Positions 8,368 to 15,211 of a stretch of DNA of 30,890 nt are shown in pieces. Position 1 is the first letter of the stretch; each line of letters begins with the position of its first letter. The notes below the pieces were generated by a model that saw only the letters and a program-made list of their open reading frames with translations, did no database searches and was not told where the DNA came from. The position numbers and the translations under genes were made by a program. This stretch comes from JASFBA01 sp034433695 (GTDB lineage: Bacteria > Chloroflexota > Chloroflexia > DTKN01): NCBI GenBank assembly GCA_034433695.1, contig DAOUAK010000013.1:1-30890 (forward strand), written 5' to 3'.

Positions 8368-8826
8368 TCAGAACGGCAACGGCTCCTCAGGGGGTTCCTC
8401 CCCATACGTCCCGATTTCGTCAATGAAGGGGAGTTCCTCCTCCGCCCGGACCACTTCCGGCCTCTCCTCTGCCCCGGGGATGGCGGCCGGCGGGCCGAGC
8501 AGGATGACGTCTTGAGCCACCACTTCGGTGATCGAGCGCCGCGACCCATCGGGGGTATCCCAGGTCCGGGTTTGCAGGCGGCCCTCGACGTAGACCTGTC
8601 GCCCCTTGGCAAGATACCGGGCGCAGATCTCGGCCAGTTGGGCCCAGGCAACGATGCGCACCCACTGGGTATCCTGCTGCTGTTCTCCCGTGGAAGGGTC
8701 CTTCCAGGTGCGGCTCACGGCGATCCGGAAAGTGGTTACCGCCCTGCCGTTGGGGGTGTACCGCATCTCGGGGTCCGCCCCCAGATTGCCGATCAACATC
8801 ACTTTGTTCAATCCCCGCACTGCCAT
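8368..8826 (-). CDS. ssb: Single-stranded DNA-binding protein
   Basis: 152-residue OB-fold protein that coats single-stranded DNA in replication and repair. The fold is recognisable from GLNKVMLIGNLGADPEMRYT, FRIAVSRTWKD, TQWVRIVAWAQLAEI and the GRQVYVEGRLQTRTW strand (about residues 1-110). A short acidic tail ends in EEPPEEPLPF, like the conserved protein-interaction tip DDDIPF. ATG at 8826 has GGAGG five bases upstream. Directly before that ribosome binding site is a 7-bp hairpin. It lies between rpsF and rpsR, the usual arrangement. Confidence 0.96.
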   Translation of the reverse strand: MAVRGLNKVMLIGNLGADPEMRYTPNGRAVTTFRIAVSRTWKDPSTGEQQQDTQWVRIVAWAQLAEICARYLAKGRQVYVEGRLQTRTWDTPDGSRRSITEVVAQDVILLGPPAAIPGAEERPEVVRAEEELPFIDEIGTYGEEPPEEPLPF

Positions 8827-8838
8827 TTTTTCCTCCCT

Positions 8839-8857
8839 GGCAAGGTATTGCCTTGCC
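8839..8857 (-). promoter_or_regulatory. Hairpin just upstream of the ssb ribosome binding site
   Basis: Perfect inverted repeat GGCAAGG-TATTG-CCTTGCC placed a few bases before the GGAGG of ssb on the minus strand. It may tune ssb translation or stabilise the 5' end of a processed mRNA. No T-tract, so it is not a terminator. Confidence 0.45.
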
Positions 8858-8890
8858 TGCGGAGCCCCTGCCCGACATTTGGGCCTGCCC

Positions 8891-9181
8891 TTACGACCGA
8901 CGGGTCAGCAGGTAGCGGAGGATACCGTCGCTGAGCCGGAGAATGCGCTCCAGTTCTGCCAGTTTCCCGGCCTCGGCCGAGAAGTGGGTGAGGACATAAT
9001 AGCCTTCCTCGAAATTCTTGATCGGATAGGCCAGGCGCCGCCGCCCCCACGGCTCCGTATGCATCACCTCTTCTACCTTGCCGCCCAGCGTCTCGATAGC
9101 CTCCTTCACCCGGGCGATCAGGGCGGTCGTGCCCTCTTCGTCCTTGTCCGGGCTGATGATGTACATCAGTTCATATTTCAC
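8891..9181 (-). CDS. rpsF: Ribosomal protein bS6
   Basis: 96-residue 30S platform protein that forms a heterodimer with bS18. Typical sequence: YELMYIISPDKDEEG at the N-terminus, EPWGRRRLAYPIKNFEEGYY in the middle and ERILRLSDGILRYLL near the end. I chose GTG at 9181 because AGGAGG lies six bases upstream and the protein then begins like other S6 proteins. The ATG at 9229 would add 16 residues (residues PPRTERGKP and onward) that come from leader RNA. First gene of the unit running down to ftsW. Confidence 0.95.
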   Translation of the reverse strand: MKYELMYIISPDKDEEGTTALIARVKEAIETLGGKVEEVMHTEPWGRRRLAYPIKNFEEGYYVLTHFSAEAGKLAELERILRLSDGILRYLLTRRS

Positions 9182-9254
9182 ATGCGTCCTCCTCTCTACG
9201 GGTTTGCCCCTCTCCGTGCGGGGCGGCACGAAAGAGGAGCAGAAAGGATTTTGG
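9182..9254 (-). promoter_or_regulatory. rpsF mRNA leader with possible SD-sequestering structure
   Basis: The leader is about 73 nt from the predicted start of transcription. It can fold CGTGC-CGCCCC-GCACG, or a GCCCC/GGGGC hairpin, around 9207-9229. It also carries CTCCTCTT (9239-9232), which can pair over eight positions with GAGAGGAG (9196-9189), overlapping the Shine-Dalgarno of rpsF. Many bacteria autoregulate this operon by binding S6:S18 to the leader. This is a candidate of that kind by position and pairing only. Confidence 0.35.
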
Positions 9255-9261
9255 TGGAGAA

Positions 9262-9290
9262 ATTATATCACCGATGGACCCGAATGGCAA
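9262..9290 (-). promoter_or_regulatory. Sigma-70 promoter of the rpsF operon
   Basis: On the minus strand TTGCCA (9290-9285), 17-bp spacer, TATAAT (9267-9262). It begins just past the stop codon of the methyltransferase gene, so rpsF has its own promoter even though genes on both sides run the same way. Confidence 0.8.
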
Positions 9291-9296
9291 ATGGGA

Positions 9297-10115
9297 CTAT
9301 TTTTCCACCCGGAAGACCACCTCGTTTGGGAAGAGGAATTCCCGGACCCGCCACCCCCGGCCGGCCACCGTCTGCTCGAAATAGGCCGGATAGTTCACCT
9401 CCATCCCTTTCCCTTTCCTTCCTCCCAGGCTCTGTAGGGGAAAAGAGACCAGGAGCACGTCGGCCCGGATGCCTTCCAGCAGTCGCCGGCCGGCCCCCTT
9501 TTCCACCTGTTCCAGCACGGGCAGCGTCTTCAGCATCAGGGCCAGGTCGGCGCGCTCATCGGGCGGCGATTGGGTAATGTCCCGGGCCTCGGCCCGCCCC
9601 CGCAGGGGAAGGAGGGCAAAGAAAGCGTTGAGGAATTCCACCAGGTCCTCGTAAACGTCCCAGGCCAGGTACAGGGTCCCTTCCATTAGCGGCATCCAGG
9701 GGATGGACAGGGGATGGAGCCCACAGCCGAGGTCCAGGACACTTCGGAGGGGGGGCAGGCCGGAAAGGCAGGTGGCATAGAATTGGTCGAGCAGGGGCAG
9801 ACGTTCCCGGGTCGAAGAATGGCCGGCCATGATCCGGGCACAGACGGACCGCAGCGTCTCCGGAGACGCCGCCCGGAGTTCCTCCAGCCAGTGGCCGTAG
9901 GGCATCTTCTCCCCCAGGTACGCCCCGGCCACCTGATGGAGTTTCCGACAGGTAGCCTTCAGGGCTTCTTTCCAGGCCGGCCTCCTGCTCAGTTCCCCGA
10001 CGGCGATGTGCCGGATGAAATCGGCGGCGATATGGCGGTAGCGAGGCTTTCCCCGCACCGCCTGTACCAGCCGTTCTAACGCCTCCGGCTCATCCTCATT
10101 CACCCATTGCCCCAT
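9297..10115 (-). CDS. 16S rRNA (guanine-1405 N7)-methyltransferase homologue, FmrO/Arm/Rmt family
   Basis: 272-residue SAM-dependent methyltransferase. Family members methylate N7 of G1405 in helix 44 and give high-level resistance to 4,6-disubstituted deoxystreptamine aminoglycosides. Visible features are an N-terminal helical region (1-100), the family segment STRERLPLLDQFYATCL (about 100-117), SAM motif I VLDLGCGLHPLSIPW (126-140), LALMLKTLPVLEQVEKG, and the signature SFPLQSLGGRKGKGM (224-238). Its length matches the 250-280 residues of the family. It lies downstream of a tRNA-modification gene homologue and upstream of S6/S18, with no mobile element nearby, so it looks like a resident chromosomal gene. 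ATG at 10115 has GAGGG upstream. A housekeeping rRNA modification role is an alternative to drug resistance. Confidence 0.85.
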   Translation of the reverse strand: MGQWVNEDEPEALERLVQAVRGKPRYRHIAADFIRHIAVGELSRRPAWKEALKATCRKLHQVAGAYLGEKMPYGHWLEELRAASPETLRSVCARIMAGHSSTRERLPLLDQFYATCLSGLPPLRSVLDLGCGLHPLSIPWMPLMEGTLYLAWDVYEDLVEFLNAFFALLPLRGRAEARDITQSPPDERADLALMLKTLPVLEQVEKGAGRRLLEGIRADVLLVSFPLQSLGGRKGKGMEVNYPAYFEQTVAGRGWRVREFLFPNEVVFRVEK

Positions 10116-10122
10116 CGCCTGC

Positions 10123-10186
10123 CCTCACGCAACACGCCTCACGCAACACGCCTCACGCAACACGCCTCACGCAACACGCCTCACGC
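10123..10186. repeat. 14-bp tandem repeat, about 4.6 copies
   Basis: Unit CCTCACGCAACACG repeated perfectly four times (10123-10178) plus eight more bases. It overlaps the last codons of the tgt-like gene and fills the leader of the methyltransferase gene, ending seven bases before its ATG. On the minus strand each unit reads CGTGTTGCGTGAGG and carries a GAGG ribosome-binding-like core. Copy number is likely to vary between strains. Confidence 0.93.
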
Positions 10187-11275
10187 TCCCCCAAGCCGCT
10201 CCATCAGCCGGGTCATAAACCTGAGGTTGTGCATCGTCGCCAGCCGAAGATACAGCCCATCGCCCAGTTTGAAGAGGTGGTGCAAGTAGCCCCGACTGTA
10301 GTGGGTGCAGACCGGGCAATCGCAATAAAGGGAAAGCGGTTCGTCCGCCCGGATGTGCCGGTCGTCGCCGATGTAGAGGTAGGAGAACCATTCCCCCTCC
10401 AGCGGGGCCGTGGGAGGAACCTGCCAGATATAGAGCCGGCCGTGCCGGGCATCCCGTGTGGGCATGACGCTGTCCAGGAGGTCGTATCCCAGGCCAACGC
10501 AGGTGACCACGTGGGCCGGATGTCCCACACCCAGGGCGTGGAGGGGATATTCGGGCGGCACCCGTTCACGCACATAGGCGATGATGTCGGTGAGCAGGCG
10601 GCCCTCCCCGTCCAGCGGCCAGCCGCCGTAGCCGAAGCCGTCGAAGCCGATCGCCAATAGTTCCTCGGCGCAGCGCCGGCGCAGTTCGGGCAGAGCCCCA
10701 CCCTGGATGATGGCAAAGAGGAGCGGGCGCTTTTCCGGAGGGAGGTCTTTTTCCGCCACCAGGCGCTCGAACTCGGCCTTGCAGCGGCGGGCCCAGGCGA
10801 CCGTGCGCCGCACCGACTCTTCCTGGACCGAGCGGGGATCGTCCGGATGGGTACAGTCATCCAGGCAGATGAGGATGTCGGCCCCGTAGCGGAACTGGAG
10901 TTGAACCGATTTCTCCGGCGTAAGGCGGATCCTGCGATTACTCCCCTCCGGCCGGAAGAGGAGCCCCCGGTCGTCCAGTCGGCCGAGTTTTTTGCCCTGC
11001 CGAATCAGGGAATAGGCCTGAAAGCCGCCGGAATCGGTAACGATGGGGCGGTCCCAGCCCATCATACGGTGCAGCCCGCCCAAAGCCCGAATCACCGAGG
11101 AGCCGGGCTTTTGCATTAAATGAAAAACGTTGGCCTGTAGGCCCGTCACGTTGCAGGCCAGAAGGTCCTGCGCATCCACCGCCGTCACCACACCTCGCGT
11201 GGCATCGGGGAGAAAGGCCGGCAGTTTCAGGATACCGTGCGGCAGGTGCAGAGCCGCCCGTCGCTCCATATTCAT
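10181..11275 (-). CDS. tgt: tRNA-guanine transglycosylase homologue with altered substrate loop
   Basis: 364-residue TIM-barrel protein of the Tgt family, which swaps guanine for a 7-deazaguanine base. Kept features: TDSGGFQ (Asp81), CLDDCTH (Asp139/140 region), AIIQGG (Gln191), the nucleophile region GYDLLDSVMPTRDARHG (Asp268), and a zinc site CDCPVC (Cys318, 320, 323) followed by His332/333, and TMHNLRF. The usual GGLAVGE substrate loop reads GYGGWPLDGEG (216-224 region), so base recognition may differ. ATG at 11275 with GGAGG four bases upstream; a second ATG two codons in is also possible. No queuosine-synthesis gene is in the window. The last codons overlap a 14-bp tandem repeat. It may be the main Tgt or a paralogue. 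Confidence 0.85.
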   Translation of the reverse strand: MNMERRAALHLPHGILKLPAFLPDATRGVVTAVDAQDLLACNVTGLQANVFHLMQKPGSSVIRALGGLHRMMGWDRPIVTDSGGFQAYSLIRQGKKLGRLDDRGLLFRPEGSNRRIRLTPEKSVQLQFRYGADILICLDDCTHPDDPRSVQEESVRRTVAWARRCKAEFERLVAEKDLPPEKRPLLFAIIQGGALPELRRRCAEELLAIGFDGFGYGGWPLDGEGRLLTDIIAYVRERVPPEYPLHALGVGHPAHVVTCVGLGYDLLDSVMPTRDARHGRLYIWQVPPTAPLEGEWFSYLYIGDDRHIRADEPLSLYCDCPVCTHYSRGYLHHLFKLGDGLYLRLATMHNLRFMTRLMERLGGA

Positions 11276-11351
11276 CGTTCCTCCGATCTCGGGTCGGACA
11301 GAAATGCTCTTACCATGACCTCTTCCCGCGCGGAAATTCCGATCGGACTTG

Positions 11352-12542
11352 CTATTCCCCGTACACGGCGGTGATAAAGCGTTTTACCACTTCCTCCCAG
11401 CGAAAGTTCCGGCGGGTGTACGATTGGCCGCGTTTTCCCATCTCCCTCCGTAGGGCCGGCCGGTCCAGAAGATAGTCCAGCGCCGCCTCGAATTCGTGAT
11501 AGCCTATGTAGGGAAGTCCACCGCCGCTCCGGAGGACGTGTTCGCGCAACACCGCGCAGTTGCCGTTCACCAGGGCGGCCGTCCCCTGAAGCCAGGCCTC
11601 CATCAGGGCGATGGAGAAACTTTCCACCCCCGAGGGGTGGACAAAGAGGGTGGCGGCAGCGAGGGCATCGTGCTTATCCTGTTCGGGAAGGTAGCCCAGG
11701 TCCACCACCTCGCCGGCAAAGGCCGGGGGAATCTCGATCGGATTCCGGCCGGCCAGGACCAGACGCAGGGGGCCGCCCCGGCGCAGTTTGTACTCACAGA
11801 AAGCGTTGATGAGGAAAGGAGTGCCCTTGCCGGCGTCGCGCCGGCCGACGTAAAAGAGGAACGGCGCGGAAAGGCCGTATCGGGCCCGGAAACGGGCGGC
11901 ATCGCCCTGCCAGTGCAGGTCCATTCCTTCCCAGAGGACGGCCGTGCGTTCGGGGGGCAGATGGTAGAGACGAACGGCCAGGTCGCGTTCGGCTTCCGAA
12001 TTGAAGAGCACCCGGCGCACACGGCGAAAGGCCCAGGCGTAAGTGCTATAGTAGGCATAGGGTTCGTCGTGCAGGCAGGGGATGAGAAAAGTTCGCTCCG
12101 GCGGCAGGAGGGCGATACCCCAGAAGGTCGTGGGGTAAGGGTAGGGCATGAAGATAAAGAAAAAGTCGTGGCGATGCTCCCAGAGATAGGCGTAAAGGGC
12201 GTTGCTTTCCGCCCCCAGTCCGTCGAGCAGGGCCATTTCCTCGCGGGGAAAGGAAGGCAGGCCGGCCAGCCGTTCGGGATGTTGCTGGAAGAAGGAAGGT
12301 TCGCCCGCGCGGCGCAGGGGAAAGCGGTATACGGGAACGCCTCGGATATCCTCCTGGCCGGCCGGGTAGTATTCCTCCCCCCGGTCGGCAAAGGAATCTC
12401 GCCCTGTGGTGGTAAGAACCTGGATGCTCAGGCCGGCCTCTCGGAGGCTCTCGGCCAGCCGGCGGGCGTGAAACTCGGCCCCGCCGGCCGCCTCCAGCCC
12501 GTACCAGGGAATCACCAGGGCCAGAGGAGGACGGTTCGTCAT
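11352..12542 (-). CDS. GT4-family glycosyltransferase
   Basis: 396-residue cytoplasmic or membrane-associated glycosyltransferase of the GT-B fold. The N-terminal acceptor domain starts with ALVIPWYGLEAAGGAEFHAR, with the Gly-Gly loop typical of GT4. The C-terminal donor domain has FLFYVGRRDAGKGTPFLI, LVLAGRN, and the EX7E-type motif in GVESFSIALMEAWLQGTAAL. ATG at 12542 overlaps the deoxynucleoside kinase stop by four bases (ATGA), indicating translational coupling. The sugar and acceptor cannot be told; polysaccharide or glycolipid synthesis is likely. No other cell-surface gene is adjacent. Confidence 0.9.
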   Translation of the reverse strand: MTNRPPLALVIPWYGLEAAGGAEFHARRLAESLREAGLSIQVLTTTGRDSFADRGEEYYPAGQEDIRGVPVYRFPLRRAGEPSFFQQHPERLAGLPSFPREEMALLDGLGAESNALYAYLWEHRHDFFFIFMPYPYPTTFWGIALLPPERTFLIPCLHDEPYAYYSTYAWAFRRVRRVLFNSEAERDLAVRLYHLPPERTAVLWEGMDLHWQGDAARFRARYGLSAPFLFYVGRRDAGKGTPFLINAFCEYKLRRGGPLRLVLAGRNPIEIPPAFAGEVVDLGYLPEQDKHDALAAATLFVHPSGVESFSIALMEAWLQGTAALVNGNCAVLREHVLRSGGGLPYIGYHEFEAALDYLLDRPALRREMGKRGQSYTRRNFRWEEVVKRFITAVYGE

Positions 12543-13183
12543 CTTTCGGGTGGATAGTTCAGGTACTCACGCAAACGCTGGATGATATGCCGGCGGTCTT
12601 CTTCACGGTGAACAAAGTCCAGTTGGTCGCAATCAAAGGTGATCACCGGGCACATCTCCCATTTCTCGATCCAGGCTTCATAACGTCGGTTGAGCACGGC
12701 CAGGTACTCGGCCGGGATGGCCCGCTCATAAGGGCGGGAACGGTTGTTGATGCGAGCCTGGAGGGTGGGGACCGAGGCCTTCAGGTAGATCAAAAGGTCA
12801 GGACGGTCCACACTACGGGAAAGGGCTAAGAAAAGGCGGCGATAGGTCTGAAAGTCGCGCGGGGAGAGAATGCCCTGCTCCAGCAGCCCCTTGACAAAGA
12901 TTTCATAGTCCTCATACATCGAACGGTCCTGGCAGACCGAAAGGGGGTTGTCGGAGATCTCCTGTTGCTGCTCGTAACGCTGACTGAGGAAATAGATCTG
13001 GGCGTGAAAACCCCAGCGGTGCATATCCTTGTAGTAATCGTCCAGGTAGGGATGATCGGCGACGAGTTCGTAGTAGGGCTGCCAGCCGAACTCGCGGGAA
13101 AGAAGTTCCACCAGCGTGCTCTTCCCCACCCCGATGTTTCCGGCAACCGTCACATAGATCCGACGACGCTCCTGTTGACGCAT
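12539..13183 (-). CDS. Deoxynucleoside kinase (dNK/dGK-dAK family)
   Basis: 214-residue P-loop kinase that phosphorylates deoxynucleosides in salvage. P-loop: TVAGNIGVGKSTL (about 12-24). The family Glu is in the ELVADHPYLDDYYKD segment, and QDRSMYEDYEIF carries the DRS motif. A lid with basic residues follows (INNRSRPYERAIP). ATG at 13183. First gene of the unit, which continues into the glycosyltransferase, tgt-like and methyltransferase genes. Substrate (dA, dG or dC) is not evident from motifs alone. Confidence 0.92.
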   Translation of the reverse strand: MRQQERRRIYVTVAGNIGVGKSTLVELLSREFGWQPYYELVADHPYLDDYYKDMHRWGFHAQIYFLSQRYEQQQEISDNPLSVCQDRSMYEDYEIFVKGLLEQGILSPRDFQTYRRLFLALSRSVDRPDLLIYLKASVPTLQARINNRSRPYERAIPAEYLAVLNRRYEAWIEKWEMCPVITFDCDQLDFVHREEDRRHIIQRLREYLNYPPER

Positions 13184-13227
13184 GGCCGCACTCCTGCCCG
13201 GCGGGAAAAGTCGCCCCCGCCGCCCCT

Positions 13228-13256
13228 ATTCTAGCACGGCCGGCCAAAACGGTCAA
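13228..13256 (-). promoter_or_regulatory. Sigma-70 promoter of the deoxynucleoside kinase unit
   Basis: Minus strand TTGACC (13256-13251), 17-bp spacer, TAGAAT (13233-13228) with an extended TGC before the -10. The -35 overlaps the stop codon of the ABC exporter gene upstream, so this unit starts within the end of the previous one. Confidence 0.75.
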
Positions 13257-15211
13257 CGGCCGGCCAGGCTACCCACCGGCCCCAGCGCCGGGCGATTCTC
13301 CGCCTCGGGCCATGCTTCTTCCTCGACCGGCTCGAACTGGCTGTTGTACAGTTCGGCGTAAAAGCCCCCACGGGCGAGCAATTCCTCGTGTGTTCCTTGC
13401 TCTACGATGTTGCCGTCGCGGATGACCAGGATCAGGTCGGCGTTGCGGATGGTGGAGAGGCGGTGGGCGATGACGAAACTGGTGCGGCCCCGCATCAGGC
13501 TGTCCATCGCCTCCTGAATCAGCAACTCGGTATGGGTGTCCACCGAACTGGTGGCCTCGTCTAGGATGAGCATGGGCGGGTCGGCCAGGACGGCCCGGGC
13601 GATGGTCAGCAACTGCTTTTGTCCCTGGGAGAGGTTGGTCATCTCCTCGTTGATGACCGTCTGGTACCCTTCCGGTAGGGTGCGGACGAATCGGTCTATG
13701 TGGGCCATCCGGGCTGCCTCAAAGACTTCCTCCTCGGCGGCATCCTCTCGTCCATAGCGGATGTTATCCAGCACCGTGCCGTTGAAGAGCCAGGTATCCT
13801 GGAGCACCATGCCGAAGAGACGGCGCAGGCCGGCCCGGGTGAAACGCCGGACATCGTGGCCGTCCACCCGAATCTCCCCCTCGTCCACATCGTAGAAACG
13901 CATCAGCAGTTTGACGAGGGTGGTCTTGCCCGCGCCGGTCGGTCCCACGATGGCCACCTTCTGGCCGGGGCGAATCGCGGCGGAAAATCCCCGGATGACC
14001 GGTCGGTCGGGGAGGTAACGGAAGTGGACATCGCGGAACTCGACCTGTCCTTGGACCTCCTCCAGATGGACCGGCTGCTCGGTGTCAGGGACTTCTTCCT
14101 CTTCGGCCAGGAACTCGAACACCCGCTCGGCCGCCGCCGCCATCTGCTGGAGGACGTTGGAGATGTTGGCCAGTTGGGTGATGGGCTGGGTGAAGGAATG
14201 GATGTACTGGATAAAGGCCTGGATGTCGCCGATGGCCAGACGACCGTGGACGGCCAGGTAGCCGCCCAGGATGACCACCCCCACATAGCCCAGGTTGCCG
14301 ATCAGGCGCATGGCCGGCATGAGGATGCCGGAGAGAAACTGCGCCTTCCAGGCCACGCCGTAAAGGGCCTCGTTGTACCGGTCGAACTTGCGGAGGCTTT
14401 TCTCCTCGCCGTTGAAGGCCTTGACGATCACGTGCCCGCCGAACGTTTCCTCCACGTGGCCGTTGACGTTGCCCAGGTAGGCTTGCTGCCGGGCAAAATA
14501 TTTCTGGGAATGGCGGATGACCAGCGTCACCACGCCGGAGGAGAGGGGAACGATGAGCAGGGCCACCAGGGTCATCTGCCAACTGATGGTCAGCATCATC
14601 ACCACCATGCCGACGACGGAAACGAGGGAGGTGACGATCTGCATCAAACTCTGGTTGAGGGTCTGGTTGAGGGTGTCCACATCGTTGGTCAGGCGGGAGA
14701 GGACCTCGCCGTGGGGGATGCCGTCAAAGTAGCGGAAGGGCATCCGCTGAATCTTGGCCATCATGTCCCGGCGCAACTGGTAGGTCAGCCGGACGGACAC
14801 GTCCGTCATCAGCCAGCCCTGGATATAACCCAGCCCCGCCGAGACGAGGTACAGCCCCAGGACGGTCAGGAGAATCTGCCCGATGGCGGGGAAATCCACC
14901 TGGCCCGTGCCGGCCAGTTGCGCCATCAGCCCCTCCAGAAGTTTCGTCGTCGCCGTCCCCAGAATTTTCGGACCGAGGATGACAAAGACGGTGGAGCCGA
15001 TGGACAGCAGGAGGACGAGGAAGATGGTCCGGCGATGGGGGCCCAGGTAGGCGAGCAGTTTCCGTAGGGTGCCGGAGAAATCACGGGGCTTTTCCACCGG
15101 CCCCAGCATCAGCGGGCCACGGCCCATCGGACCCCGGCCGCCGAAGGGGCCACGGCCCGGAAATCCGGGGCGGGAAGGAGGGGTCATCCGGGAGGCGTGG
15201 GGCGGCATCAT
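13253..15211 (-). CDS. ABC exporter, catalytic half (heterodimer subunit B)
   Basis: 652-residue permease-ATPase of the MsbA/MdlB type. Gly/Pro-rich N-terminus (about 15-38), TM domain with six helices (about 55-345), then the NBD. Walker A GPTGAGKTT, Walker B LILDEATSSVD with catalytic Glu, and H-loop IAHRLSTI are intact. Its signature reads LSQGQ instead of LSGGQ. It complements the partner, whose signature is intact but whose Walker B and H-loop are degenerate. ATG at 15211 overlaps the stop of the partner (ATGA), with AGGAGG seven bases upstream. A start at 15268 would put coding sequence inside the partner gene. Likely substrates are drugs, lipids or peptides; none can be named. Confidence 0.93.
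   Translation of the reverse strand: MMPPHASRMTPPSRPGFPGRGPFGGRGPMGRGPLMLGPVEKPRDFSGTLRKLLAYLGPHRRTIFLVLLLSIGSTVFVILGPKILGTATTKLLEGLMAQLAGTGQVDFPAIGQILLTVLGLYLVSAGLGYIQGWLMTDVSVRLTYQLRRDMMAKIQRMPFRYFDGIPHGEVLSRLTNDVDTLNQTLNQSLMQIVTSLVSVVGMVVMMLTISWQMTLVALLIVPLSSGVVTLVIRHSQKYFARQQAYLGNVNGHVEETFGGHVIVKAFNGEEKSLRKFDRYNEALYGVAWKAQFLSGILMPAMRLIGNLGYVGVVILGGYLAVHGRLAIGDIQAFIQYIHSFTQPITQLANISNVLQQMAAAAERVFEFLAEEEEVPDTEQPVHLEEVQGQVEFRDVHFRYLPDRPVIRGFSAAIRPGQKVAIVGPTGAGKTTLVKLLMRFYDVDEGEIRVDGHDVRRFTRAGLRRLFGMVLQDTWLFNGTVLDNIRYGREDAAEEEVFEAARMAHIDRFVRTLPEGYQTVINEEMTNLSQGQKQLLTIARAVLADPPMLILDEATSSVDTHTELLIQEAMDSLMRGRTSFVIAHRLSTIRNADLILVIRDGNIVEQGTHEELLARGGFYAELYNSQFEPVEEEAWPEAENRPALGPVGSLAGR

Noticed and set aside
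5869..8934. Long plus-strand open frame opposite parvulin, rpsR and ssb
   Set aside because: Same shadow effect; the minus-strand products are clear families.
9182..9229. Longer S6 starting at the ATG at 9229
   Set aside because: The added residues are unlike S6, and the GTG at 9181 has the better ribosome binding site.
10123..10186. CRISPR or attachment site at the 14-bp repeat
   Set aside because: The units are directly adjacent with no spacers, and no integrase is nearby.
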